DNA from: DATBLE01 sp050258035
GTDB taxonomy: Bacteria; Actinomycetota; Thermoleophilia; Gaiellales; Gaiellaceae
Direction of reading: 5' to 3'
Length of the DNA: 18,573 bases
Assembly (NCBI GenBank): GCA_050258035.1
Contig: JBLMYA010000007.1
Location: 1-18,573, forward strand
Shown in pieces: positions 7,947 through 15,002 of this stretch. The notes under the pieces are model-generated. The model was not told where the DNA came from. It searched no databases and saw only the letters and a program-made list of their open reading frames with translations. Position numbers and translations under genes: made by a program. How positions within the stretch are numbered: the first letter of the stretch is position 1; every line of letters begins with the position of its first letter.

Positions 7947-8348
7947 CTATCCCGTGCCCTCGACCTGGATCAGGTTCGCACGGGCGTTCGCCCGGCGGAC
8001 GACGAGCACCCGTATCGGCGGACGCAGCTGCGACACATCCGTGACCGCCGGCGACCCCGTGACCCGTGCCCTCGGCGCGACCAGGATCGTCACGGTGGTG
8101 CCGTCCTGCTCGCGCAGCACGAGCGAGCCTCTGGTCGCGGAGACGATCACGCCGCGGTCGAGACGGAAGTCGTTGATCCGGCCCGCCGGCCCTTGGAGGA
8201 TCACCTCGGCGCGGATCATCCGGGGGCCGAAGAAGCGGTCGATCAGCGCCCTCGGGAGGGCGAACCCTCCCTGGGCGAGCCAGAAGAAGGCGTTCACGGC
8301 GACGAAGGCGCAGAGCAGGACGGCGAAACGGCGGCGGGACACGGTCAC
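7947..8348 (-). CDS. Small exported or membrane-anchored protein, DUF5666-like
   Basis: A 133-residue protein. A basic N-terminus (MTVSRRR) is followed by a hydrophobic segment (about 8–30), giving either a signal peptide or an N-terminal anchor. The rest has alternating beta-strand character with GVIVSATRGSLVLREQDG followed by TTVTILVAPRARVTG, a pattern like the DUF5666/OB-type domains of actinobacterial exported proteins. The resemblance is by eye only. It is the first gene of the operon with the regulator (5 bases downstream) and the kinase, so it may be an accessory factor acting on the envelope side. The start is the GTG at 8348, which has no obvious ribosome binding site, so a slightly later start is possible. 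An 11-bp direct repeat lies 28 bases upstream. Confidence 0.7.
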   Translation of the reverse strand: MTVSRRRFAVLLCAFVAVNAFFWLAQGGFALPRALIDRFFGPRMIRAEVILQGPAGRINDFRLDRGVIVSATRGSLVLREQDGTTVTILVAPRARVTGSPAVTDVSQLRPPIRVLVVRRANARANLIQVEGTG

Positions 8349-8375
8349 ATCATCGCCACGGTTTGGGATCTCGAC

Positions 8376-8392
8376 GTAAGGAGCGCGTAAAA
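8376..8392 (-). promoter_or_regulatory. Candidate response-regulator binding site (11-bp direct repeat) upstream of the two-component operon
   Basis: On the minus strand this reads TTTTACGCGCTCCTTAC. The half-sites TTTAC (8391–8387) and CTTAC (8380–8376) are exactly 11 bp apart. The closest match in the window is at 9245–9261. An 11-bp step is the known spacing for tandem OmpR/PhoB-type winged-helix domains. Autoregulation of the operon is inferred. Confidence 0.5.
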
Positions 8393-8425
8393 CCTCGTCG
8401 GGCCGCCGCAGGGCGGCCCGACGAG
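8389..8425 (-). terminator. Intrinsic terminator of the duplicated-domain exported protein gene
   Basis: A 14-bp perfect stem (8394–8407 with 8412–8425) and a 4-base loop begin 25 bases after the stop at 8451. On the minus strand two Gs and then TTTT (8392–8389) follow. This is the strongest hairpin in the window. The T-run is also the first half-site of the operon's direct repeat. Confidence 0.75.
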
Positions 8426-8450
8426 ACGGGTGGCGGCACCGCGAAGCCGG

Positions 8451-9170
8451 TCAGCTCTGGGCTGCGGGCTGCTCGTGCTCTGCGACCCTCGCCGCCGGCG
8501 TCGCCTCGACCTGGCTGAGCGTCGAGCCCGCCTGAGCGCGGACGTGGATTGCGACCGCATCGCCGACCTTCAGGTCGGCGAGTTCGATCACCGTCGGGAC
8601 CTTCCCCTGCCAGAGCAGGAAGCTGGTCGCGTCGCCGACGGTGAAGGTCTGCGCCCTCGAGCTTCCGATCAGCAGACGGAGCGCGCGCGGGTTGCCGCCG
8701 CGCACGTCGAGCGACACGGTGGACGAGCCGACCGCGGTCACGTTGCCGCGGAAGAGGTAGTCGGGCTCCTCGGGCCGGTTCAGCTCGGTGCCGTGGTCGC
8801 CGATCACGCCTGCGTTCGTGTGCTCGATCGTGCCGAGCGAGCTGCCGCGTGGAGCACGGACGTTGACGCGAACGTAGTCGCCCGCCTTCAGATCACCCGG
8901 CTGGACGACCTCCGGCACTCCGTTCGTCCACTGCAGGAACTCGGTCTCGGGGCCGTACGCGAACGTCCGGGCGACAGAAGAACCGAGCAGCGCCCGGAGC
9001 GCGGGCCGATTGCCGCTCTCGACGGTGATCGAGACGTGCCCGCCGGACGGCGTCGCGGCGAGCCTCCCGAGGAAGGCGAAGGTGATTCCGCCGCCCGCGG
9101 CACCGGCGGTGGCGGCCACACCGCCTGCCAGGGCCGCCGCGGCGGCGACGAGCAGGACCTTCGTGCGCAT
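8451..9170 (-). CDS. Exported protein with two tandem DUF5666-like domains
   Basis: A 239-residue protein with a signal peptide (about 1–25: MRTKVLLVAAAAALAGGVAA, then an AGAA-type cleavage region). Two tandem copies of a ~90-residue domain follow, at 33–122 and 139–227. Equivalent pieces include FLGRLAA and FRGNVTA, RALLGSSVARTF and RLLIGSSRAQTF, TEFLQWTNGVPEVV and TSFLLWQGKVPTVI, and DLKAGDYVRVNVRA and DLKVGDAVAIHVRA. The linker ELNRPEEPDY separates them. The repeated beta-rich pattern resembles DUF5666, but this is by eye; no enzymatic residues stand out. The ATG at 9170 has a strong AAGGAGGT ribosome binding site 7 bases upstream. It has its own terminator and an upstream direct repeat shared with the neighbouring two-component operon, so it is probably a target of that regulator. 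Confidence 0.8.
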   Translation of the reverse strand: MRTKVLLVAAAAALAGGVAATAGAAGGGITFAFLGRLAATPSGGHVSITVESGNRPALRALLGSSVARTFAYGPETEFLQWTNGVPEVVQPGDLKAGDYVRVNVRAPRGSSLGTIEHTNAGVIGDHGTELNRPEEPDYLFRGNVTAVGSSTVSLDVRGGNPRALRLLIGSSRAQTFTVGDATSFLLWQGKVPTVIELADLKVGDAVAIHVRAQAGSTLSQVEATPAARVAEHEQPAAQS

Positions 9171-9244
9171 CTGACAGACCTCCTTGAGGGACGTCGGTGT
9201 GCCCCGAGCATCGTCGGTCTCGGTCAGACGCCGGTCTCCCGGAG

Positions 9245-9261
9245 GTAAAGCGCCCGTAAAA
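9245..9261 (-). promoter_or_regulatory. Candidate response-regulator binding site upstream of the duplicated-domain gene
   Basis: On the minus strand this reads TTTTACGGGCGCTTTAC. Its half-sites TTTAC (9260–9256) and TTTAC (9249–9245) are 11 bp apart, 75 bases upstream of the ATG at 9170. It shares TTTTACG, the 11-bp step and the second TTAC with the site at 8376–8392. Confidence 0.5.
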
Positions 9262-9268
9262 GGGAGGG

Positions 9269-10960
9269 CTAGCTGCGGCTGTACTCGGGCCCCGAGCCGC
9301 CCTCGGGCGGGGTGAGGCGGCCGCCCTTGGCGGTGATCGCGCCGCACTGGACGCAGTTCGACGGCGTCACCGTCACCTCGACCTTGCCGGCGTCCTCGGC
9401 GCCGATCTCGTACACCTGCGCCGGGCACATCCGGGCCCAGAGCTCGGCGACGTCCCGCGGCACGCGCGTCTCGACGCGGATGTGGCTCGGCTGGTCGTCG
9501 CGCGTCCGGTTCCCGGACGCGAAGACCGACGAGAGCTTGTCGAAGGTCAGCTTCCCGTCGGGCTTCGGGTAGGCGGCGGCCCGGCCGGTCGTGATCAGCT
9601 CCTGCTCGGCATCCACCTCGAGACGCTGGTCCTTCGGCGGGAGCTTGCCGAACGACGCGATCGCGCCGCCGGCGAGCGCGCTCCCGAGCCAGAAGCCCCG
9701 CGAGAACGCCGGGCGCACGTTCCGCACCCGCTTCAGGTCCTTCCAGATGTAGCTCCCGCGGACGGCGTCGTCGTAGCTGTCCAGCGCTCCGCGGCGGCCG
9801 GCCGACTCACCCGGCTGGAGCGCCCTGTACGCGGCCTCGGCGGCCAGACGGCCCGACTCGAGCGCGTAGTGGATGCCCTTCAGCGCGGGCACGTTCACCA
9901 TCCCGACCCCGTCGCCGCAGAGCAGGAGGCCGGGCGCGTTCAGCCGCTTCGGCAACGACAGGAACCCACCCTCCGGGATCGTCTTCGCCCCCCACTCCAG
10001 GCGCTCGCCGCCGTCGAGGATCCGGCGGATCTTCGGGTGCGTCTTCAGCTGCTGGAGCACGTCGTGGACCGAGAGATCGGTGTCGCGGTAGTCGAGGCCG
10101 ACGACCATCCCGATCGTGACCAGGTCCGCGCCCATCGGATAGACGAACGAACCTCCGAACTCCCGGTAGCGCTTCCCGGACCGGAGCGGCCAGCCCATCG
10201 TGTGGATGACGCGGTCGAGCGGTTTCGCGACCTTCCAGACCTCCTTCACGCCCAGCGCCCACACCTGGGGATTGGCGCCCTGGAGCCCGAAGCGCTCGAG
10301 CGCCGCCCCGGTCAGGTGCCCCTGCGTCCCCTCGGCGAGGACGGTGACCCGGGCGAGCACGTCCGATCCCGGCTCGAAGTTGCCGAGCTCCTCGCCGTTC
10401 CGGCCGCGGCCGCGGTCGCCGGTGCGGACGCCGCGCACGCGACCGTCGGCGACGAGCAGTTTCGTCGCGGGGGTCTCGGCCAGGATCGTCGCCCCGCCCG
10501 CCTCGGCCTCGGCGCCGAGGAAGCGGCCGAGCCGAGACAGCGAGACGATGTAGTTGCCGTGGTTGCGCATCGTCGGCGGGGCCGGTACGCGGACCGCGCG
10601 CTTCTCGGTGAGGAGGTAGACGGACTCGTGAGCGACCTCGTCGTAGTGCGGCATGTCGTCGAAGCGCCGGCTGCCGTTGAAGAGGCGGCGGAGCCCGCGC
10701 GGGTTGACGACCGCGCCCGAGAGGAGGTGGGATCCCGGCTGCTTGCCCTTCTCGACCACCGCGACGGGCACCTCGCCGAGCCGCTCCGCCGTCTCGGGGT
10801 CGTCGTGCAACAGCTGGCCGAGGCGGATCGCGCAGGCGAGCCCGGCGGGGCCGGCGCCGACGATCAGGATCCCGACCTCGATCGGGTCACCGTCCGTCGG
10901 CCTCGCGATCGCCTCTTGCGCATGCCAGGGCGGCGGGTATCCGGCGGGAACCGAGCCCAC
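9269..10960 (-). CDS. Electron-transfer flavoprotein:quinone oxidoreductase
   Basis: A 563-residue FAD and iron–sulfur protein of the ETF-QO/FixC family. The FAD Rossmann motif GAGPAG is at 35–40 and PGSHLLSGAV at about 76–85. A C-terminal ferredoxin-like domain follows, ending in the family signature PEGGSGPEY. ETF-QO takes electrons from reduced EtfAB and passes them to the membrane quinone pool. Of the four cysteines that hold the [4Fe-4S] cluster in the human and bacterial enzymes, C512 (CPAQVYE), C536 and C539 (NCVQCGAIT) are present. The fourth position, expected three residues after C539, is I542. The start is a GTG that shares one base with the etfA stop (TAGTG). It is the last gene of the etfB–etfA–ETF-QO operon. 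Confidence 0.93.
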   Translation of the reverse strand: MGSVPAGYPPPWHAQEAIARPTDGDPIEVGILIVGAGPAGLACAIRLGQLLHDDPETAERLGEVPVAVVEKGKQPGSHLLSGAVVNPRGLRRLFNGSRRFDDMPHYDEVAHESVYLLTEKRAVRVPAPPTMRNHGNYIVSLSRLGRFLGAEAEAGGATILAETPATKLLVADGRVRGVRTGDRGRGRNGEELGNFEPGSDVLARVTVLAEGTQGHLTGAALERFGLQGANPQVWALGVKEVWKVAKPLDRVIHTMGWPLRSGKRYREFGGSFVYPMGADLVTIGMVVGLDYRDTDLSVHDVLQQLKTHPKIRRILDGGERLEWGAKTIPEGGFLSLPKRLNAPGLLLCGDGVGMVNVPALKGIHYALESGRLAAEAAYRALQPGESAGRRGALDSYDDAVRGSYIWKDLKRVRNVRPAFSRGFWLGSALAGGAIASFGKLPPKDQRLEVDAEQELITTGRAAAYPKPDGKLTFDKLSSVFASGNRTRDDQPSHIRVETRVPRDVAELWARMCPAQVYEIGAEDAGKVEVTVTPSNCVQCGAITAKGGRLTPPEGGSGPEYSRS

Positions 10961-11925
10961 TACTGGCCCCTCTTCGCGCGGACGAGCTCGGTCAGCTTCG
11001 GCACCACCTGGTGCAGATCGCCGACCACCCCGAGATCGCTGAACTCGAAGATCGGCGCGTTCGCATCCTTGTTGATCGCGACGATCACGTTCGAGCCCTG
11101 CATCCCCACCTTGTGCTGGATCGCGCCGGAGATGCCGCAGGCGACGTACAGCTTCGGCGCGACGTTCTTACCGGTCTGGCCGACCTGGGCGGAGTACGGA
11201 TACCAGCCCGCGTCCACCACCGCCCGCGTCGCCGCGACCGCGCCGCCAAGTGCCTTCGCCAGCTCCTCGACCAGCGCGAAGCTCTCCGGCCCGCCCAGGC
11301 CCCGGCCGCCGGCGACGATCACGTCCGCTTCCTCGATCGACGGGCCCGCCTGCTCCTCGTGCGCCTGCTCCAGCATCGTCGCCGCGGTCGAGAAGCCCTC
11401 GAGATCGACCGGCGCCCCCACGACCTCGGGCTCGCCCTCGGCCGTGACGGGCTCGAACGTCCCAGCCCGGACGACCCCGACCGCGGGCGTTCCCCTCCAG
11501 CCGACGTCGACGACGACCGAGTCGCCGAGGGCAGGGCGCTTGCCGACGAGGCGTCCGTCCTCGCGGACGACGTCGACGAGGTCCCAGTTCAGGCCTGCGT
11601 CGAGCCGGGCGGCGAGGCCCGCGGCGACGTCGGCTGCCAGCACGGACGCGGCGAAGAGGACGGTGTCGTAGCCGCCCGCCTCGACCACCTTCGCGAGCAC
11701 GTCCACGCGGGGTTGCGGCAGCGGCACGTCGAGCTCCCCGCCCTCCGCGACCCACACCCTGGCCGCGCCGTGACGGCCCGCCTCCGCGGCGAGCGTGGAG
11801 GCGCCCGCGCCGACGATCGCGCCGGCGACCTCCCCGTCGCCCAGCGACGCGGCCCTGCCGAGCACGCCGAGGGCGCCCTTCTGGAGCTCGTCTGCGTGAT
11901 GCTCGAGGAAGACGAGGGTGCTCAA
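10960..11925 (-). CDS. etfA: Electron transfer flavoprotein alpha subunit
   Basis: A 321-residue protein, the normal EtfA length. It is recognised by the C-terminal FAD domain: IVAGGRGLGG, YPYSAQVGQTGKNVAPKLYVACGISG (positions roughly 240–275), AIQHKVGMQGS and VAINKDANAPIF. EtfA holds the FAD that carries electrons from acyl-CoA dehydrogenases. The chosen start is the TTG at 11925, which overlaps the etfB stop as TTGA and has GGAAG upstream. No ATG or GTG gives a better N-terminus (MSTLVFLEHHADELQKG). The reading frame runs open far upstream as antisense shadow of etfB and of the M23 gene. The stop overlaps the ETF-QO start by one base. Confidence 0.95.
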   Translation of the reverse strand: MSTLVFLEHHADELQKGALGVLGRAASLGDGEVAGAIVGAGASTLAAEAGRHGAARVWVAEGGELDVPLPQPRVDVLAKVVEAGGYDTVLFAASVLAADVAAGLAARLDAGLNWDLVDVVREDGRLVGKRPALGDSVVVDVGWRGTPAVGVVRAGTFEPVTAEGEPEVVGAPVDLEGFSTAATMLEQAHEEQAGPSIEEADVIVAGGRGLGGPESFALVEELAKALGGAVAATRAVVDAGWYPYSAQVGQTGKNVAPKLYVACGISGAIQHKVGMQGSNVIVAINKDANAPIFEFSDLGVVGDLHQVVPKLTELVRAKRGQ

Positions 11926-12701
11926 ATCAGCTTCCGCTCCACGAGGAAGTCCAGGATCTGCTGTGCGCCGGTGCCGTCGTCCTCGACCTTCCTGCCCTCC
12001 GCCCGGGCCGGCGGGGCCGCGAGCCCCAGGACCTCCGTCTTCGATCCCGCCTCCCCGGCGACGTCCGGGGTCAGGCCGAGGTCGGCGAGCGACAGCACGT
12101 CCTGCGGCTTCGACTTCGCGCCCATGATCCCCTTCAAGGACGGGTAACGGGGCTCGTTGATCGCGTCGGAGACGGCGATCACCGCCGGCAGTGGAGCCTC
12201 GATCCGGTCGTAGCCGAACTCTGTCTGCCGCTTCACCGTCGCTTTCCCGTCCGCGATCGCAAGCTCGGCCGCCTGCGAGATCACCGGTAGACGGAGCCGG
12301 TCGGCGACCGCCGCCCAGAGCACCGCGCCGTCCGAATCGGACGACTGCTGGCCGAAGATGACGAGATCCGGCTGCTCCCGCTCGAGCACGGTCGCCAGCA
12401 CGCGTCCGGTCGCGAGCAGGTCCGAGCCGGCGGCCGCGTCGTCGCTGACGAGGACTGCCCGGTCGGCGCCCATCGCCAGCGCCTTGCGGAGCGAATCGAC
12501 CGCCCCGGCCGGACCGAGCGAGACGACCACCACCTCGGAGCCCGGGTTCGCCTCCTTCACGCGCAGAGCCTCCTCGACCGCGTTCACGTCGAAGATGTTG
12601 AGCGCTGCCTCCCCCGAGCGGTCGAGCCGCATCGTGCCCGGGTCGATGCGGCGGGCGGAACCGCCCTCCGGTACCTCCTTCACGCAGACCGCAATCTTCA
12701 C
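11922..12701 (-). CDS. etfB: Electron transfer flavoprotein beta subunit
   Basis: A 259-residue EtfB. The N-terminus MKIAVCVKEVPE, the nucleotide-binding stretch VVVVSLGPAGAVDSLRKALAMGAD and the partner motif YPSLKGIMGAKSKP are all typical of the family. The subunit binds AMP and forms the heterodimer with EtfA that collects electrons from acyl-CoA dehydrogenases. The AMP-loop region reads GQQSSDSDGAVLW rather than the common GxQAxDGDTxQ form, a modest divergence. The start is the GTG at 12701, with only a weak upstream Shine–Dalgarno. A TAGAGT -10-like element ends 9 bases before the GTG, so the message may be leaderless. It is the first gene of the operon. Confidence 0.96.
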   Translation of the reverse strand: MKIAVCVKEVPEGGSARRIDPGTMRLDRSGEAALNIFDVNAVEEALRVKEANPGSEVVVVSLGPAGAVDSLRKALAMGADRAVLVSDDAAAGSDLLATGRVLATVLEREQPDLVIFGQQSSDSDGAVLWAAVADRLRLPVISQAAELAIADGKATVKRQTEFGYDRIEAPLPAVIAVSDAINEPRYPSLKGIMGAKSKPQDVLSLADLGLTPDVAGEAGSKTEVLGLAAPPARAEGRKVEDDGTGAQQILDFLVERKLI

Positions 12702-12710
12702 CGGAGCCAG

Positions 12711-12716
12711 ACTCTA
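12711..12716 (-). promoter_or_regulatory. Possible leaderless -10 element for etfB
   Basis: On the minus strand this reads TAGAGT (TANNNT pattern), ending 9 bases before the GTG start. A CTGCCC sequence 17 bp upstream is a weak -35. With normal spacing, transcription would begin at or next to the start codon. Confidence 0.35.
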
Positions 12717-12743
12717 GTAGCTGGAGGACGCCGGGCAGGTTGG

Positions 12744-12749
12744 TACTCT
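12744..12749 (+). promoter_or_regulatory. Possible -10 element for the M23 peptidase gene
   Basis: TACTCT fits TANNNT and lies 28 bases before the ATG at 12778, leaving a short leader that contains a GGAG ribosome binding site. The -35 region is poor. The interval 12702–12777 is the shared divergent promoter region with etfB. Confidence 0.3.
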
Positions 12750-12777
12750 CCGACCCTTCGGGCCCGCCCCGGAGCCG

Positions 12778-13659
12778 ATGAGCCATCGCCGGAGCACAGT
12801 CCGCGGGATCCTCGTGATCCTGGCCGCCGCCCTGATCGCCGGGCCGGCGGCCGCATCGCCGCACGTGGGTGCGGTGCGCAAGCCGATCGTCTTCCCCGTC
12901 GTCGGCCCGTACCGCTACACGAACGACTTCGGCGACCCGCGGCCTCAGGGCCGGCACGAGGGCAACGACATCCTCGCTCCCAAGAAGTCGCCGGTGGTCG
13001 CGGTCGAGGACGGCAGGATCAAGCTCTGGACGACGTCGGCGCGGGCCGGCTGCATGCTCTACCTCTACGGGGCGAGCGGCACGACCTACCTCTACATCCA
13101 CCTGAACAACGACGTCACCATGGCGAACGACAACCGCGGGAAGTGCGTCGCCGGCGGCTCGTACTGGCCGGGCCTGAAGGACGGCGCCAGGGTCGTCGCC
13201 GGCCAGGCGATCGGCTTCGTGGGGGACTCGGGCGACGCCGACGGCACTCCCCATCTCCACTTCGAGGTCCACCCGCACGACGGCGCGGCGACGAATCCGT
13301 TCCCGTACCTGAACTCGGCGATGCGGATCCTCTTCACCGCTCCGCCCGGAAGCGCGGTGACGCTCTCGCTGAAAGGGTCGATCGTCGCCGCCGACGAGGC
13401 CCACCTGACGATGAAGGTGACGACCGCGACGGTCTTTCCGTCCGGCCTCAAGCTGCTCGGGCTGCGCAAGCCGATGATGCTGTCGCTGACGCCGACGGCG
13501 CTCGTAGGCGCACCCGGGTCGCCGACCGCTCCCGTCACCTCGCTGGTCGGGAAGCCGGCGATCGTCCTGACGCTGCCCGCCAGGACGACGCTGGAGACCC
13601 AGGCGGCGAAGGACGGCGCCTTCTCCGCCGCCCGCGTCGTGCCCGGGACTGCCCCTTGA
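12778..13659 (+). CDS. Exported M23-family (LytM-like) metallopeptidase
   Basis: A 293-residue protein with a signal peptide (about 1–26, AGPAAAS cleavage region). The M23 domain (about 35–170) has zinc ligands H60 and D64 in GRHEGNDILAP and the HxH pair H159/H161 in PHLHFEVHP. YIHLN (106–110) supplies another family histidine. M23 enzymes cut peptidoglycan peptide cross-links outside the membrane; those with a full ligand set, as here, are usually active. Residues ~185–293 form a beta-rich C-terminal domain (GSIVAADEAHLTMKV and following) that I do not recognise; it could bind the wall or be a DUF5666-like fold. The ATG has GGAG upstream. The gene diverges from etfB and converges on the enoyl-CoA hydratase gene. 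Confidence 0.9.
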   Translation: MSHRRSTVRGILVILAAALIAGPAAASPHVGAVRKPIVFPVVGPYRYTNDFGDPRPQGRHEGNDILAPKKSPVVAVEDGRIKLWTTSARAGCMLYLYGASGTTYLYIHLNNDVTMANDNRGKCVAGGSYWPGLKDGARVVAGQAIGFVGDSGDADGTPHLHFEVHPHDGAATNPFPYLNSAMRILFTAPPGSAVTLSLKGSIVAADEAHLTMKVTTATVFPSGLKLLGLRKPMMLSLTPTALVGAPGSPTAPVTSLVGKPAIVLTLPARTTLETQAAKDGAFSAARVVPGTAP

Positions 13660-13671
13660 GTGTGCAACGCC

Positions 13672-13691
13672 GCCGGGCAAAGCCCGGCCGC
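13672..13691 (-). terminator. GC-rich hairpin, repeat copy 1, between convergent genes
   Basis: GCCGGGC (13672–13678) pairs with GCCCGGC (13682–13688) around AAA. It lies 13 bases after the M23 stop and 18 bases after the hydratase stop, so it may serve both genes. The same 20-base unit occurs inverted at 16556–16575. There is no T-run, so it may be a factor-assisted terminator or a dispersed palindromic element. Confidence 0.5.
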
Positions 13692-13708
13692 GTGCAGGAT
13701 CGGGCAGC

Positions 13709-14485
13709 CTAGCGCCCCTGGAAACGGGGCTTTCGCTTGTCCGAGAACGCCGTCATGCCCTCTTTCTGGTCATCGGTCGCGAACAGCGCGGAGAACATGA
13801 TCGCCTCGTAGGAGAGGCCGGTGCCGAGGTCGCCCTGGAGCGCCCGGTTCGCCGCGTCCTTCGCGGCGGAGAGCGCGACGGGGCTCTTCTCGGCCAGCGC
13901 CGCAGCGGTCTCCAGCGCCCGGTCGAGCAGCTCCCCGGCCGGATGGACGGCGCTGACGAGCCCGATGCGGAGCGCCTCCGCGGCGTCGATGGACCGCCCG
14001 GTCAGGATCAGGTCCTTCGCCAGCCCACCGCCGACCGCCCGCGCGAGTCGTTGCGTCCCGCCCCAGCCGGGGATGACGCCCAGGTTGATCTCGGGCTGCC
14101 CGAAGGTCGCGTTCTCGGACGCGTAGCGGATGTCGCAGGCGAGTGCGAGCTCGCAGCCGCCGCCGAGCGCGAGGCCGTTGACCGCGGCGATCGTCCCCTT
14201 CGGCATCGACTCGAGGAGGCGTGCGCACTCGTGGCCGAGCATCCCCCAGCCGTGCGCCTCGAGCACCCCCATGGCGGTCATCTCCCTGATGTCGGCGCCC
14301 GCGGCGAAGGCCCGGGTCCCGGAGCCGGTGACGACGACGGCGTGGACGTCCACGTCCGTGGCGAGGCCCCGGAGCCGGTCGCGAAGCTCGGTGAGGGTCT
14401 CCCGGTCGAGGGCGTTCAGCGCCTCGGGCCGGTCGATGGTGACGACGGCGACGGCCGCGTCGCGTTGCTCGACCAGGACGCCCAC
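13709..14485 (-). CDS. Enoyl-CoA hydratase/isomerase family protein
   Basis: A 258-residue crotonase-fold protein of typical length. The oxyanion-hole segment FAAGADIREM is at 60–69. Both catalytic glutamates of true hydratases are present, E112 (GGGCELALACDIRYA) and E132 (GQPEINLGVIPG), with the same 20-residue spacing as in the rat enzyme. It should hydrate trans-2-enoyl-CoA to 3-hydroxyacyl-CoA in beta-oxidation or branched-chain amino acid breakdown. The gene starts with GTG 8 bases after the stop of the cobalamin-binding mutase subunit and is very probably co-transcribed with it, which fits a branched-acyl-CoA or propionate-type route. The exact chain-length preference cannot be read from the sequence. 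Confidence 0.93.
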   Translation of the reverse strand: MGVLVEQRDAAVAVVTIDRPEALNALDRETLTELRDRLRGLATDVDVHAVVVTGSGTRAFAAGADIREMTAMGVLEAHGWGMLGHECARLLESMPKGTIAAVNGLALGGGCELALACDIRYASENATFGQPEINLGVIPGWGGTQRLARAVGGGLAKDLILTGRSIDAAEALRIGLVSAVHPAGELLDRALETAAALAEKSPVALSAAKDAANRALQGDLGTGLSYEAIMFSALFATDDQKEGMTAFSDKRKPRFQGR

Positions 14486-14493
14486 GGACCGGC

Positions 14494-14889
14494 CTAGACG
14501 GGGACCTTCGAGCGGAGGAAGTCGACGATCTCCGACGTGGGGGCGCCCGGAGTGAAGACCGCCGCGACGCCCTGGAGGCGCAGGTCCTCGGCGTCCTCGG
14601 CCGGAATCGTGCCGCCCAGTACGACCAGGACGTCCCCGGCGCCGTTCTCCCGCAGCCCATCGAGGATCCGCGGCACGAGCGTCATGTGCGCGCCCGAGAG
14701 GATCGAGATGCCGACCGCGTCCGCGTCCTCCTGGATCGCGGTCTCGACGATCTGCTCCGGAGTCTGGTGGAGGCCTGTGTAGATCACCTCCATGCCCGCG
14801 TCGCGGAGCGCCCTGGCGATGATCTTCGCGCCCCGGTCGTGACCGTCCAGACCGGGCTTCGCGATCACCACTCGAATACGCCGATCCAC
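14494..14889 (-). CDS. Cobalamin-binding small subunit of an acyl-CoA mutase
   Basis: A 131-residue stand-alone B12-binding domain. It carries the base-off/His-on signature D15-x-H17-xx-G20 (GLDGHDRGAK), S62-x-L64 (GISILSG) and GG at 92–93 (VLGGTIP). H17 is the lower axial cobalt ligand. Stand-alone subunits of ~135 residues pair with a separate catalytic chain in isobutyryl-CoA and 2-hydroxyisobutyryl-CoA mutases and in archaeal-type methylmalonyl-CoA mutases. The matching catalytic subunit is encoded about 2.3 kb away on the same strand (17190–18573). The start is the GTG at 14889. A TATACT -10 lies 8 bases before it, so the message is probably leaderless. The frame is open upstream, but those residues lie beyond the promoter and look like shadow sequence. 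Confidence 0.93.
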   Translation of the reverse strand: MDRRIRVVIAKPGLDGHDRGAKIIARALRDAGMEVIYTGLHQTPEQIVETAIQEDADAVGISILSGAHMTLVPRILDGLRENGAGDVLVVLGGTIPAEDAEDLRLQGVAAVFTPGAPTSEIVDFLRSKVPV

Positions 14890-14897
14890 CGGGCGGC

Positions 14898-14903
14898 AGT
14901 ATA
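14898..14903 (-). promoter_or_regulatory. Likely leaderless -10 element for the cobalamin-subunit gene
   Basis: On the minus strand this reads TATACT, one base from the TATAAT consensus, followed by 8 bases and the GTG start. There is no good -35: GGGAAC lies 17 bp upstream. This is the best -10 hexamer in the window. Confidence 0.45.
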
Positions 14904-15002
14904 CGGAGATGCGGTTCTCGGTTCCCGGCCCCTGACCGCGCGTGTACTGTGCCCGGGCCGCAGGCGCCCTTCCTTCCATCGACCCTGCCACAGGATCCGA
15001 GA

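Noticed and set aside
11926..13680. Upstream extension of the etfA frame to 13680.
   Set aside because: It is antisense or frame-shadow sequence over the M23 and etfB genes, and the true EtfA length and a TTGA overlap start fit 11925.
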